From: Streptomyces sp. ADI96-02
Lineage (GTDB): Bacteria; Actinomycetota; Actinomycetes; Streptomycetales; Streptomycetaceae
Length of the DNA stretch: 64,000 nucleotides
Assembly (NCBI RefSeq): GCF_003846185.1
Contig: NZ_ML123034.1
Span: 423,788-487,787, forward strand
Direction: 5' to 3'
Below the pieces are notes generated by a model. The model was not told where the DNA came from, searched no databases, and saw only the letters and a program-made list of their open reading frames with translations. Shown piece by piece: positions 9,577 through 17,723 of the stretch. Each line of letters begins with the position of its first letter. Within the stretch, counting starts at the first letter, position 1. Made by a program: the position numbers and the translations under genes.

Positions 9577-10359
9577 TCAGGCGAGGAAGCCGCGCAGGAG
9601 CGCGGCCGTGCCGCAGCAGTGCTCGCGCATCGTCTCGCGCGCCGCGTCCGCGTCCCGGTCCAGGACCGCCTCCACGACGGCCGCGTGCTGCCGCTGGGAG
9701 TGCTCCAGGTTGCGCACCAGCAGCGGGATGCAGTCCAGCAGTTCGTTCAGCGTGGCGCGGACGGCGGCGTACCGGGCGGCGAGGGAGGCGGAGCCGGAGA
9801 GTTCGGCGAGCGTGAGGTGGAGCAGGGTGTCCTGGCGGCGGTAGTCCTCCAGCCGCGCGCCCCGGGTGGCGTGGAGCGCTTCGCGCAGCCGGGCGGCGCC
9901 CTCCGGTTCCAGCCCGGCCGCGCACAGTCCGGCCGCCCCGGTCTCCAGCACCTCGCGGAAGCGCAGGGTGTCCTCCACGTCCACGGCGGCCACTCTGCGG
10001 CGCAGTTCGTCGCTGCCGTCGAGGACGCCGGAGCGCGGCAGGACGAACGTGCCGCCGTAGCGTCCGCGCCGGCTCTCCACCATGCCCTGCTCCTGGAGCA
10101 CCTTGAGCACGTCGCGCAGGGTCACCCTGCTGATGCGCAGGTGCTGGGCCAGCTCGCGTTCGGAGGGGAGCCGGCCGCCGGGCGGGACCAGGCCGAGGCG
10201 GAGCAGTTGCAGGACCTGTTCCAGCGTCTCCTCGAACCCGTTGCCCGCCCGCACGGGCCGCAGCACCGAGGCGAGCCGGCCGGCCCCGGTCCCGGCCCCG
10301 CTCGCGTCGGGCTCCGCTGCCGCCGGACGAGTGCCGTCGGCTCTTCTTCTGGCCACCAT
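9577..10359 (-). CDS. FadR/FCD subfamily GntR transcriptional regulator
   Basis: A 260-aa regulator. After an Ala/Gly-rich, low-complexity N-terminal 35 residues, the winged HTH spans about 38-105 (LVPPGGRLPSERELAQHL, then SRVTLRDVLKVLQEQGMV). The C-terminal FCD ligand domain (about 125-250) has RFREVLETGAAGLCA and the metal-ligand pattern D..H....H: LLHLTLAELSGS and HAAVVEAV plus a final REHC. It is divergent from the GlnA4-like ligase and upstream of the permease. Two copies of a matched operator flank it, making it the probable specific regulator of this cluster. Confidence 0.9.
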   Translation of the reverse strand: MVARRRADGTRPAAAEPDASGAGTGAGRLASVLRPVRAGNGFEETLEQVLQLLRLGLVPPGGRLPSERELAQHLRISRVTLRDVLKVLQEQGMVESRRGRYGGTFVLPRSGVLDGSDELRRRVAAVDVEDTLRFREVLETGAAGLCAAGLEPEGAARLREALHATRGARLEDYRRQDTLLHLTLAELSGSASLAARYAAVRATLNELLDCIPLLVRNLEHSQRQHAAVVEAVLDRDADAARETMREHCCGTAALLRGFLA

Positions 10360-10379
10360 GGGCGGATCCCCTTCCCAAG

Positions 10380-10403
10380 CAATGGTTCTCCGTCATACCT
10401 TAA
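10380..10403. promoter_or_regulatory. GntR-type operator, copy B (between regulator and ligase)
   Basis: CAATGGT-N10-ACCTTAA in the 73-bp gap between the divergent regulator and ligase genes. It aligns without gaps to the site at 9454-9477 (shared GGTTC-CCG-CA-ACCTT positions). Binding here would control both the regulator and the ligase operon. Confidence 0.62.
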
Positions 10404-10432
10404 GGCTCCCGGTTCACCCAAGGAGGAATCCC

Positions 10433-11797
10433 GTGGCAGACCGCACACCCCCGCTCTCCGTCGACGATCTCCGCTCCCGCGTCGTGGACGGCTCGATCGA
10501 CACCGTGGTGCTGGCGTTCCCCGACATGCAGGGCCGGCTCCAGGGGAAGCGGTTCGCCGCCGGGTTCTTCCTCGACGAGGTGCTGGAGCACGGTACCGAG
10601 GGCTGCAACTACCTGCTGGCCGTGGACACCGAGATGAGCACCGTCGAGGGCTACGCGATGTCCTCGTGGGAGAACGGCTACGGCGACTTCGGCATGGTCC
10701 CCGACGCCGCCACGCTGCGCCCGGTGCCGTGGCACGAGGGCACCGCCCTGCTGATCGCCGATCTCGCCTGGCACGACGGCAGCCCGGTCGTGGCGGCCCC
10801 GCGCCAGATCCTGCGCCGCCAGCTCGACCGGCTGGCGGCCCTGGGCCACCGCGCCCAGGTCGGCACGGAGTTGGAGTTCATCGTCTTCCGGGACAGCTAC
10901 GAGGAGGCGTGGGACCGCGACTACCGGGGGCTGACCCCGGCCAACCAGTACAACATCGACTACTCGATCCTCGGCACCGGACGCATCGAACCGCTGCTGC
11001 GCCGCATCCGCAACGAGATGCAGGCCGCCGGACTGACGGTGGAGTCCGCCAAGGGCGAGTGCAATCCGGGCCAGCACGAGATCGTCTTCCGCTACGACGA
11101 GGCGCTGACCACCTGCGACCAGCACGCCGTCTACAAGACGGGCGCCAAGGAGATCGCGTCCCAGGAGGGCGTCTCGCTGACCTTCATGGCCAAGTACGAC
11201 GAGCGCGAGGGCAACTCCTGCCACATCCACCTCTCGCTCACCGACGAGGACGGCGCGAACATGATGGCGGGCGACGGGCCGGACGGGATGTCGGAGCTGA
11301 TGCGGCACTTCCTGGCCGGCCAGCTCGCCGCGCTGCGGGACTTCTCCCTCCTGTACGCGCCCAACATCAACTCCTACAAGCGCTTCCAGCCCGGCTCGTT
11401 CGCGCCGACCGCGGTCGCCTGGGGCGTCGACAACCGCACCTGCGCCCTGCGGGTGGTCGGCCACGGCCCCTCGATGCGCTTCGAGAACCGGCTGCCCGGC
11501 GGCGACGTCAACCCGCACCTCGCGGTGGCCGGGCTCGTCGCCGCCGGCCTGTACGGGGTCGAGCACCGGCTGCCGCTGCCGCCCGCCTGCACGGGCAACG
11601 CGTACACCGCCGGTTACGAGCAGGTCCCGACGACGCTGCGCGAGGCCGCCGAGCTGTGGGCCGCCAGCCCCATCGCGAAGGAGGCGTTCGGCGAGGAGGT
11701 CGTCGCGCACTACCTGAACATGGCACGGGTCGAACTCGCCGCCTACGACTCCGCGGTCACCGACTGGGAGCTGCGCCGCTCCTTCGAACGCCTCTGA
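10433..11797 (+). CDS. glnA4: glutamine synthetase-like gamma-glutamylamine ligase (GlnA4 type)
   Basis: A 454-aa GS-fold ligase. GTG 10433 is preceded by AAGGAGGA. The N-terminal beta-grasp part (about 1-110) is followed by the catalytic barrel with metal ligands in VGTELEFIVF, the EMQAAGLTVESAKGECNPGQ block, the ATP/His segment GNSCHIHLSL and FENRLPGGDVNPHLA. True nitrogen-assimilating GlnA residues around the tyrosine adenylylation loop are absent. In S. coelicolor the related GlnA4 ligates glutamate to ethanolamine, and GlnA2/GlnA3 act on polyamines. The neighbouring ethanolamine-type permease favours ethanolamine here, but that is inference. First gene of a three-gene rightward operon. 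Confidence 0.88.
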   Translation: MADRTPPLSVDDLRSRVVDGSIDTVVLAFPDMQGRLQGKRFAAGFFLDEVLEHGTEGCNYLLAVDTEMSTVEGYAMSSWENGYGDFGMVPDAATLRPVPWHEGTALLIADLAWHDGSPVVAAPRQILRRQLDRLAALGHRAQVGTELEFIVFRDSYEEAWDRDYRGLTPANQYNIDYSILGTGRIEPLLRRIRNEMQAAGLTVESAKGECNPGQHEIVFRYDEALTTCDQHAVYKTGAKEIASQEGVSLTFMAKYDEREGNSCHIHLSLTDEDGANMMAGDGPDGMSELMRHFLAGQLAALRDFSLLYAPNINSYKRFQPGSFAPTAVAWGVDNRTCALRVVGHGPSMRFENRLPGGDVNPHLAVAGLVAAGLYGVEHRLPLPPACTGNAYTAGYEQVPTTLREAAELWAASPIAKEAFGEEVVAHYLNMARVELAAYDSAVTDWELRRSFERL

Positions 11798-11847
11798 CCC
11801 GCTCCGCCGCTCACCCGACCCGACCCCGACCCGATCGAGGCCCGTAC

Positions 11848-13242
11848 GTGTCCCACCACCCCGCACCGCACACCCTGGACGTCCTCAACCCGGCGACCGG
11901 CGAGGTCATCGCCACCGTCCCGGCCGCCTCCGCCGCCGATGTGGACGCCGCCGTCGGGCGCGCGAGCGCCGCCCAGCGGACCTGGGCGGCGGCGGCCCCC
12001 GCCGACCGGGCCAGGCTGCTGCGCCGCTTCGCCGCCGTCGTCGACGAACACGTCGAGGAACTGGCCCTGCTGGAGGTCGGCGAGGCCGGCCACACCATCG
12101 GCAACGCCCGCTGGGAGGCGGGCAACGTCCGCGATCTGCTCGACTACAGCGCGGGCGGAGCCGAACGGCTCCTGGGCCGGCAGATCCCGGTGGCCGGCGG
12201 CATCGACTTCACGATCCTGGAGCCGCTGGGCGTCGTCGGCGTCATCGTCCCGTGGAACTTCCCGATGCCGATCGCCGCGTGGGCGCTCGCTCCGGCGCTC
12301 GCCGCGGGCAACGCCGTCCTCCTCAAACCCGCCGAGACGACTCCGCTGACCGCGCTGCGGCTGGCCGAACTCGCCCTGGCCGCAGGTCTTCCCGACGGCC
12401 TGTTCCAGGTGCTGCCCGGCGAGGGCCCGGTGGCCGGCAGCGCCCTGGTGGAGCACCCGGGCGTCGCGAAGATCGTCTTCACCGGCTCCACCCGGACCGG
12501 GAAGCACATCATGTCGCGCTGCGCGGAACGCGTGAAGCGGCTGACCCTGGAGCTGGGCGGCAAGAGCCCCAACATCGTCTTCGCCGACGCCGACGTGGAG
12601 GCCGCGGCGGGCGCCGCCCCGATGTCCTTCCTGGACAACGCGGGCCAGGACTGCTGCGCGCGCACCCGCATCCTGGTCGAGCGGTCGGTCCACGACCGTT
12701 TCCTGGACCTGCTCGCCCCGGCCCTCTCCGCCGTCGTGGTGGGCGACCCGGCCGACGAGCGGACGCAGATGGGCCCGCTGATCTCGGCGGTCCAGCGGGA
12801 GCGGGTGCGGAGCTTCGTCGCCGGCGACGGGAACGGCCCCGGCGTACGGACCATCCTCGGTTCGGCGCCCGACGGGCCGGGCTTCTGGTACCCGCCGACC
12901 GTCCTCGCCGGGGTGGCGCCCGACGCGCCGGTGGCGGTCGAGGAGGTCTTCGGACCGGTCGCCGTGGTCCTGCCGTTCGACGACGAGGAGGACGCCGTAC
13001 GGCTGGCCAACGCCACCGAGTACGGCCTGGCCGGCTCGGTCTGGACCCGCGACGTCGGCCGGGCGCTGCGGGTCGGCCAGGGACTGCGGGCCGGCAACCT
13101 CTCCGTCAACTCGCACTCCAGCGTGCGCTATTCGACCCCCTTCGGCGGCTACAAGCAGTCGGGCCTGGGCCGTGAGCTCGGTCCCGACGCGGCGGTCGCC
13201 TTCACCGAGACCAAGAACGTCTTCATCAGCACGGAGGCCTGA
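11848..13242 (+). CDS. NAD(P)-dependent aldehyde dehydrogenase
   Basis: A 464-aa ALDH-superfamily enzyme starting at GTG 11848. Catalytic Cys269 lies in AGQDCCA, the general base Glu235 in LELGGKSP, the Asn in VPWNFPM, and the Rossmann pattern in FTGSTRTGKHI; the C-terminal EEVFGPV and NSHSSVRYSTPFGGYKQSG blocks are intact. In this cluster it would oxidise the gamma-glutamyl aldehyde formed from the ligated amino alcohol to a gamma-glutamyl acid. It lies 50 bp after the ligase and 5 bp before the SDR, indicating one operon. Confidence 0.93.
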   Translation: MSHHPAPHTLDVLNPATGEVIATVPAASAADVDAAVGRASAAQRTWAAAAPADRARLLRRFAAVVDEHVEELALLEVGEAGHTIGNARWEAGNVRDLLDYSAGGAERLLGRQIPVAGGIDFTILEPLGVVGVIVPWNFPMPIAAWALAPALAAGNAVLLKPAETTPLTALRLAELALAAGLPDGLFQVLPGEGPVAGSALVEHPGVAKIVFTGSTRTGKHIMSRCAERVKRLTLELGGKSPNIVFADADVEAAAGAAPMSFLDNAGQDCCARTRILVERSVHDRFLDLLAPALSAVVVGDPADERTQMGPLISAVQRERVRSFVAGDGNGPGVRTILGSAPDGPGFWYPPTVLAGVAPDAPVAVEEVFGPVAVVLPFDDEEDAVRLANATEYGLAGSVWTRDVGRALRVGQGLRAGNLSVNSHSSVRYSTPFGGYKQSGLGRELGPDAAVAFTETKNVFISTEA

Positions 13243-13247
13243 TCACC

Positions 13248-14033
13248 ATGACCGACACCCCTTCTGTCTGCCGCCGCCTGGTCGGCCGCACCGCCGTCGT
13301 CACCGGAGCCGGCAGCGGCATCGGACTGGCCACCGTCCGGCGACTGGCCGCCGAGGGCGCGCACGTCGTCTGCGCCGATGTGGACGAGGAGCGCGGCAAG
13401 GCCGCCGCCGAGGAGTCGGCCGGCCTGTTCGTCCGCACCGACGTCACCGACGCCGAACAGGTCGAGGCCCTGTTCAAGACGGCGTTCGACACCTACGGTT
13501 CGGTCGACGTCGCGTTCAACAACGCGGGCATCTCGCCGCCCGACGACGACTCGATCCTGGAGACCGGGCTGGAGGCGTGGCGCCGGGTGCAGGAGGTCAA
13601 CCTCACCTCCGTCTACCTCTGCTGCAAGGCCGCGATCCCCTACATGCGCCGCCAGGGCAAGGGCTCGGTCATCAACACCGCCTCGTTCGTGGCCCGGATG
13701 GGCGCGGCGACCTCGCAGATCTCGTACACCGCGTCCAAGGGCGGCGTCCTGGCGATGTCGCGCGAGCTGGGCGTTCAGTTCGCGCGCGACGGCATCCGCG
13801 TCAACGCGCTGTGCCCCGGTCCGGTCAACACCCCGCTGCTCCAGGAGCTGTTCGCCAAGGACCCGGAGCGGGCCGCGCGCAGGCTGGTGCACATCCCGGT
13901 CGGCCGGTTCGCCGAGCCGACCGAGATCGCCGCCGCCGTGGCCTTCCTGGCCAGCGACGACTCCTCGTTCGTCAACGCCACCGACTTCCTGGTGGACGGC
14001 GGGATCTCCGGCGCGTACGTCACCCCGGTCTGA
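13248..14033 (+). CDS. short-chain dehydrogenase/reductase
   Basis: A 261-aa classical SDR. The NAD(P)-binding TGAGSGIG motif is near residue 20, the acidic residue after beta-2 (CADVDE) suggests NAD preference, NNAGI is near residue 90, and the catalytic Ser-Tyr160-Lys164 triad is in TASF and SYTASKGG. The C terminus VNATDFLVDGGISG is typical. It starts 5 bp after the aldehyde dehydrogenase stop. In context it probably oxidises the alcohol of the gamma-glutamyl amino alcohol to the aldehyde used by the preceding enzyme. Confidence 0.93.
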   Translation: MTDTPSVCRRLVGRTAVVTGAGSGIGLATVRRLAAEGAHVVCADVDEERGKAAAEESAGLFVRTDVTDAEQVEALFKTAFDTYGSVDVAFNNAGISPPDDDSILETGLEAWRRVQEVNLTSVYLCCKAAIPYMRRQGKGSVINTASFVARMGAATSQISYTASKGGVLAMSRELGVQFARDGIRVNALCPGPVNTPLLQELFAKDPERAARRLVHIPVGRFAEPTEIAAAVAFLASDDSSFVNATDFLVDGGISGAYVTPV

Positions 14034-14041
14034 TCACCGCT

Positions 14042-14077
14042 CCGCGGCGGCGGTCGGGCTCCCGGCCGCCGCCGCGG
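14042..14077. terminator. strong bidirectional hairpin
   Basis: A perfect 12-bp stem CCGCGGCGGCGG / CCGCCGCCGCGG with a 12-nt loop between the convergent SDR and LtrA genes. No U-tract, as is usual in Streptomyces. Confidence 0.75.
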
Positions 14078-14101
14078 GACGCCGGTCCGCCGGATGGCCG
14101 G

Positions 14102-15283
14102 TCACCCGGCTCGGGCGTGCCGCCGGGTCCGGAAGGGCTCGGCCACGCACAGGATCTGCCAGCCGACCGCGAGGACCAGGAGCCAGATCAGCCACACCGG
14201 CCCGAAGCGCCCGGCGAACACCACCGGGGCGACGGCCAGCAGCAGACAGGGCGCCGCCCAGGCGGCGCTGCGCCCGAGCCGGGCGCCGGTGAACCGGGCG
14301 GCCAGCACCCCGACCGCGAAGTACACGGCGAGGCTGCCGCAGAGCAGCAGACGCACCGACTGCGGCGTGGAGCCGTGCGGGTGGGCGACGACCAGCCCCA
14401 GTCCGGTGGCCAGCGCGGCGATCGAGCAGGACGTCACCCAGTGGAGCGCCACGGCGAGGCGGACCGGCAGGTCGCGCGGGCCGGGGCGGGGCACGCCGCC
14501 GGAACCGTAGCGCAGCGACATCGTCCACACGCCGATGAGCAGGACGAAGGCTCCCGCACCGGCCCCGGCCAGGTCCATGTCCCATGGGGTGGAGCCGGCG
14601 GCGGAGGTGATCTGGATGACGCCCTCGCCGAGCACGATGATGACGAACAGGCCCAGCCGCTCGACCAGATGAGGCAGGTCGGGGTAGGCCGCCTCGACCG
14701 CCGGCACGTGCTCGCGGGCCCCGCGCAGCCTGACGAGGAGGGCGATCTGTTCCTGGGCGCGCCGCAGCAGGCGGCTGCCGGAGGCGGTGAGGATGATCAG
14801 CAGGTCGAACGCCAGGCCCGCGGCCCAGAGCCAGTACCGCAGCGGCGGGTCCGTCCACAGCGAGACGATCCAGGGCAGCGTGCCGCCGCCGAGGTGGACC
14901 AGGGGCCAGTCCACGACGACCCGGCCGGGCCGCCAGAGCCGGCCCGAGAGCCAGCGCAGGAACACGTACGCGAGCGCGAACGCCACCGCGTGATCGGTAC
15001 GGATACCGGGAACGGCGCTGACCATGACGCCCAGCCCCGGCATCGCCAGCAGGAACGTGTGCGTCGTCCACGCCTGTTCGCCCTCGACGTTGCCGTAGAC
15101 CGTGAAGCAGACCCAGGCGATCCAGAAGGCCAGGAACAGCACCGCGTACAGGCCGAGGTCGGCGAAGGTCGTGCCGTCGTGGAGCAGGTGCGAGAGCTGG
15201 AGGACGCCCGCGACGACGACCAGGTCGAAGAACAGCTCGATCCAGGAGGCGTGCCGTTCGACGGGCGGCCGGTGAGTGCTCAT
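14102..15283 (-). CDS. low temperature requirement protein LtrA family
   Basis: A 393-aa polytopic membrane protein. The start (HASWIELFFDLVVVAG) is the LtrA signature and about ten further hydrophobic helices follow to near residue 385. The central EAAYPDLPHLVERLGLFVII segment with LGEGVIQI is also conserved. The LtrA family is named from Listeria growth in the cold; the biochemical role is not known. ATG 15283 begins right before the conserved domain; TTG 15322 is an in-frame alternative and neither has a clear ribosome binding site. Confidence 0.9.
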   Translation of the reverse strand: MSTHRPPVERHASWIELFFDLVVVAGVLQLSHLLHDGTTFADLGLYAVLFLAFWIAWVCFTVYGNVEGEQAWTTHTFLLAMPGLGVMVSAVPGIRTDHAVAFALAYVFLRWLSGRLWRPGRVVVDWPLVHLGGGTLPWIVSLWTDPPLRYWLWAAGLAFDLLIILTASGSRLLRRAQEQIALLVRLRGAREHVPAVEAAYPDLPHLVERLGLFVIIVLGEGVIQITSAAGSTPWDMDLAGAGAGAFVLLIGVWTMSLRYGSGGVPRPGPRDLPVRLAVALHWVTSCSIAALATGLGLVVAHPHGSTPQSVRLLLCGSLAVYFAVGVLAARFTGARLGRSAAWAAPCLLLAVAPVVFAGRFGPVWLIWLLVLAVGWQILCVAEPFRTRRHARAG

Positions 15284-15432
15284 GAGGAGATCATGGGTCA
15301 GCCTCGGCCCCTGGCGGCGCAAGGACGCAGGGGCACTCCGGCGTCCGTTCCGCCGCTCCCGCCGGGCCGCGCCGTGTCCGGGCGGCCCGGGGCCGCTCCG
15401 CGTATCCTCGGCGGGGACGTGCCGAGCGGAGG

Positions 15433-16164
15433 ATGGCGTACGTGGCGGGCAGCAGCGCAGGACGTGACGGTACGCGGCCGGACGGCCTCCCGGAAGGCGG
15501 TGGGGCCGCCGCCGGGCGCACCTCGCTCAGCACCCGGGCGCGGGACGCGGTGCGGCAGCGGATCGCCGACCGCCGGTATCCGCAGGGCGCCCGCCTGGTG
15601 GAGCGCGAGATCGCCGAGGAACTGCGGATGTCCCGGGTGCCGGTGCGCGAGGCGCTGCGCGCGCTCGTCGCGGAGGGGCTGCTCGAACTGCTGCCGCACA
15701 GCGGGGTACGGGTGCGCCGGCTGGAGCGGGCGGACGTGGAGCACCTGTACGAGGTGTGGGAGCCGCTCGCGGTGCAGGCGTCGCGGCTCGCGGCGCGACG
15801 GGTGGCGTGCGCCGCACCGGAGCAGCCGGCGCACCTCAGGGCGTTGCGGACCTCTCTCGACCGGGCCGAGGAGGCGGCGTCCGACGACGAGGGCGCGCGC
15901 GAGGTCGCCGCCCACACCGCGTTCCACGAGGACATCGTGGCACTGAGCGGGAACCCGCTCCTCGCCAGGACGATGGAGCAGTTGGGCGGCCAGCTCCGGC
16001 TGCTGTTCGGGATGCGCGAGGAGCCCGCGCACATGCGGGCGCAGCATGCGTTGATGTTCCGGTACATCGCGGCGGGCGACGAGGAGTCGGCGGCGGCGAG
16101 CACGCTGCTGCACGTGCGCGACAGCCGGGCCGTGGCTCTGAGGTCCCTGTTCGACGACGTCTAG
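15433..16164 (+). CDS. GntR family transcriptional regulator (FCD domain)
   Basis: A 243-aa regulator. Winged HTH at about residues 32-98 (RARDAVRQRIADRRYPQGAR, then MSRVPVREALRALVAEGLLE). FCD ligand domain about 105-230 with VWEPLAVQASRLAA and the His-containing AHTAFHEDIVALSGN. It is followed by 205 bp carrying two inverted copies of a TTGTATACCA site and then two amidohydrolase genes on the same strand, which it probably controls. GTG 15442 is an alternative start. Confidence 0.9.
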   Translation: MAYVAGSSAGRDGTRPDGLPEGGGAAAGRTSLSTRARDAVRQRIADRRYPQGARLVEREIAEELRMSRVPVREALRALVAEGLLELLPHSGVRVRRLERADVEHLYEVWEPLAVQASRLAARRVACAAPEQPAHLRALRTSLDRAEEAASDDEGAREVAAHTAFHEDIVALSGNPLLARTMEQLGGQLRLLFGMREEPAHMRAQHALMFRYIAAGDEESAAASTLLHVRDSRAVALRSLFDDV

Positions 16165-16193
16165 TCCAACGGCACCCGACCCTGCGCTCCATC

Positions 16194-16214
16194 TTTGTAT
16201 ACCAAAGATCCTGG
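16194..16214 (+). promoter_or_regulatory. FCD-type GntR operator, copy 1
   Basis: TTTGTATACCAAAGATCCTGG. Core TTGTATACCA fits the TNGT-Nx-ACNA consensus of FadR-subfamily regulators. It lies 30 bp after the regulator stop and is repeated in inverted orientation at 16313-16333. Confidence 0.65.
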
Positions 16215-16312
16215 ACAGCTGAGATCCGCGCGCTCACCTTGCCTTACATCAGGATCATTCGCCGCATGACGCGCAGATGCGGGCGAGCGGAATCCCTTCT
16301 TCCCAGACACCC

Positions 16313-16333
16313 GAAGATCCTGGTATACAAAAG
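16313..16333 (-). promoter_or_regulatory. FCD-type GntR operator, copy 2
   Basis: On the minus strand it reads CTTTTGTATACCAGGATCTT, the same core as copy 1 but inverted, about 110 bp away and 37 bp before the amidohydrolase start. Two spaced inverted sites suggest repression by looping. Confidence 0.65.
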
Positions 16334-16369
16334 GCCCCCGTTCGCCTTCCGCGATCCAAGGAGCCCTCC

Positions 16370-17659
16370 ATGTGCGTCGAGTCCACTCCGCCCCCGCCGA
16401 GCCGGCTGACCCGGCGCGGCGTGCTCGCCGGGGCGGCGGCCCTGGCCGGCACCTCCGCGGTCCTGGCCGCGGCCTCTCCCCCGGCCTCCGCGGCGACCGG
16501 GGCCGCCGGCCACTCCCCCGCCCGCGGCGGCGACCTGGTGGTCGAGGGCGGCACACTGCTGGACCCGGCGACGGGCGAGGTCACCGAGGACGCGGTCGTC
16601 GTCATCGTCGGGGGCGTCGTACGGTCGGCCGGCCGGCGGGGTCGCACCGGGCCGGGAGCGCCCGCCGGGACTCCGGTGCTGCGAGCCCACGGCCGATGGA
16701 TCCTGCCCGGTCTCATCGACGCGCACATCCACCTCAACACGGCGGCGGAGGCGCGCGACGCGGTCCGCAAGGGCGCGACCAGCGCACGCAGCGGATCGAC
16801 CGGCTTCTACCAGGACATCGCGGTGCGGGAGCTGGCCCGCCAGGCCCCCGAGCGGGCGCCCCGTCTGCGTGCCGCGGGCGTCTTCGTCACTCCGGACCTC
16901 GGCGACACGATCCTGGCCGACCCGGACCTGGCGCCCCTGGCACGCCTGCGCGAGGGCGTGCGCTCGCCCGAGGCGCTGCGGCGCGTGGTGGAGGTGAACC
17001 TGGCGCGCGGCGTCGACACCGTCAAGACCCGGGTGAACGAGCGCGCCGGACTGCCGGAACAGGATCCGCTCGCCCAGGTCTACGACGTCGACCAGCTGTC
17101 GGAGATCGTGGCCGCCGCCCGCCGCGGCGGCAAGGGCGTGCTGTGCCACAGCTACAGCGAGCAGGGCTGCCACGACGCGGTCACGGCCGGGATCCGCTCG
17201 CTGGAGCACGGCGCGTTCGTCGGTGAGCGCACCCTGCACGCCATGCGCCGCAAGGGCACGTATTTCACCCCGACGCTCACCGCGATCGCCGGGCTCGCCG
17301 AGTCCTCGGACCCGATACTGGCGGAGCGCGGGCGTACCTACCTGCCGGTCCTCAAGCGGGCGGTGCTGGCCGCGCACGAGCTGGGCGTTCCGCTGGCGGC
17401 GGGCACGGACTCCTCCGGCGGCACGGTCGACCCGATCGGACGCGAGGTCGAACTCATGCGCTCGGCGGGGCTGTCCGCGCTCGACGCGATCCGCACGGCC
17501 ACCACCGGCGCGGCGCGGCTTCTCGGCCTGGACGGCTCGGTCGGCCGGCTCGCGCGCGGCTTCGCGGGCGACGTGCTCGTGGTGGACGGCGACCCGCTCG
17601 CCGACGTCACCGTGCTGGCGCGGCCGGTGCGCGTGGTGCGGGCCGGTCTCGCGGTCTGA
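16370..17659 (+). CDS. Tat-exported metal-dependent amidohydrolase
   Basis: A 429-aa enzyme with an N-terminal twin-arginine signal (LTRRGVLAGAAALAG, cleavage probably near ASA-AT at about residue 42). The amidohydrolase core has the metal motif DAHIHL near 119, a candidate carbamylated Lys in VDTVKTRVNE, His residues in LCHSYSEQG and SLEHGAFVG, and the final Asp in AGTDSSGG. The order resembles prolidase/imidazolonepropionase-like members of the superfamily. ATG 16370 has CAAGGAGCCC upstream. Export of an amidohydrolase beside a cytosolic one suggests stepwise use of an extracellular amide or cyclic compound; the substrate is unknown. Confidence 0.87.
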   Translation: MCVESTPPPPSRLTRRGVLAGAAALAGTSAVLAAASPPASAATGAAGHSPARGGDLVVEGGTLLDPATGEVTEDAVVVIVGGVVRSAGRRGRTGPGAPAGTPVLRAHGRWILPGLIDAHIHLNTAAEARDAVRKGATSARSGSTGFYQDIAVRELARQAPERAPRLRAAGVFVTPDLGDTILADPDLAPLARLREGVRSPEALRRVVEVNLARGVDTVKTRVNERAGLPEQDPLAQVYDVDQLSEIVAAARRGGKGVLCHSYSEQGCHDAVTAGIRSLEHGAFVGERTLHAMRRKGTYFTPTLTAIAGLAESSDPILAERGRTYLPVLKRAVLAAHELGVPLAAGTDSSGGTVDPIGREVELMRSAGLSALDAIRTATTGAARLLGLDGSVGRLARGFAGDVLVVDGDPLADVTVLARPVRVVRAGLAV

Positions 17660-17723
17660 GCCGTCCGTCCGCACGGACCGCGCTCCTCCCCCTCTCCGCC
17701 TTCCCCCGGTCAAGGAGCCTTCG

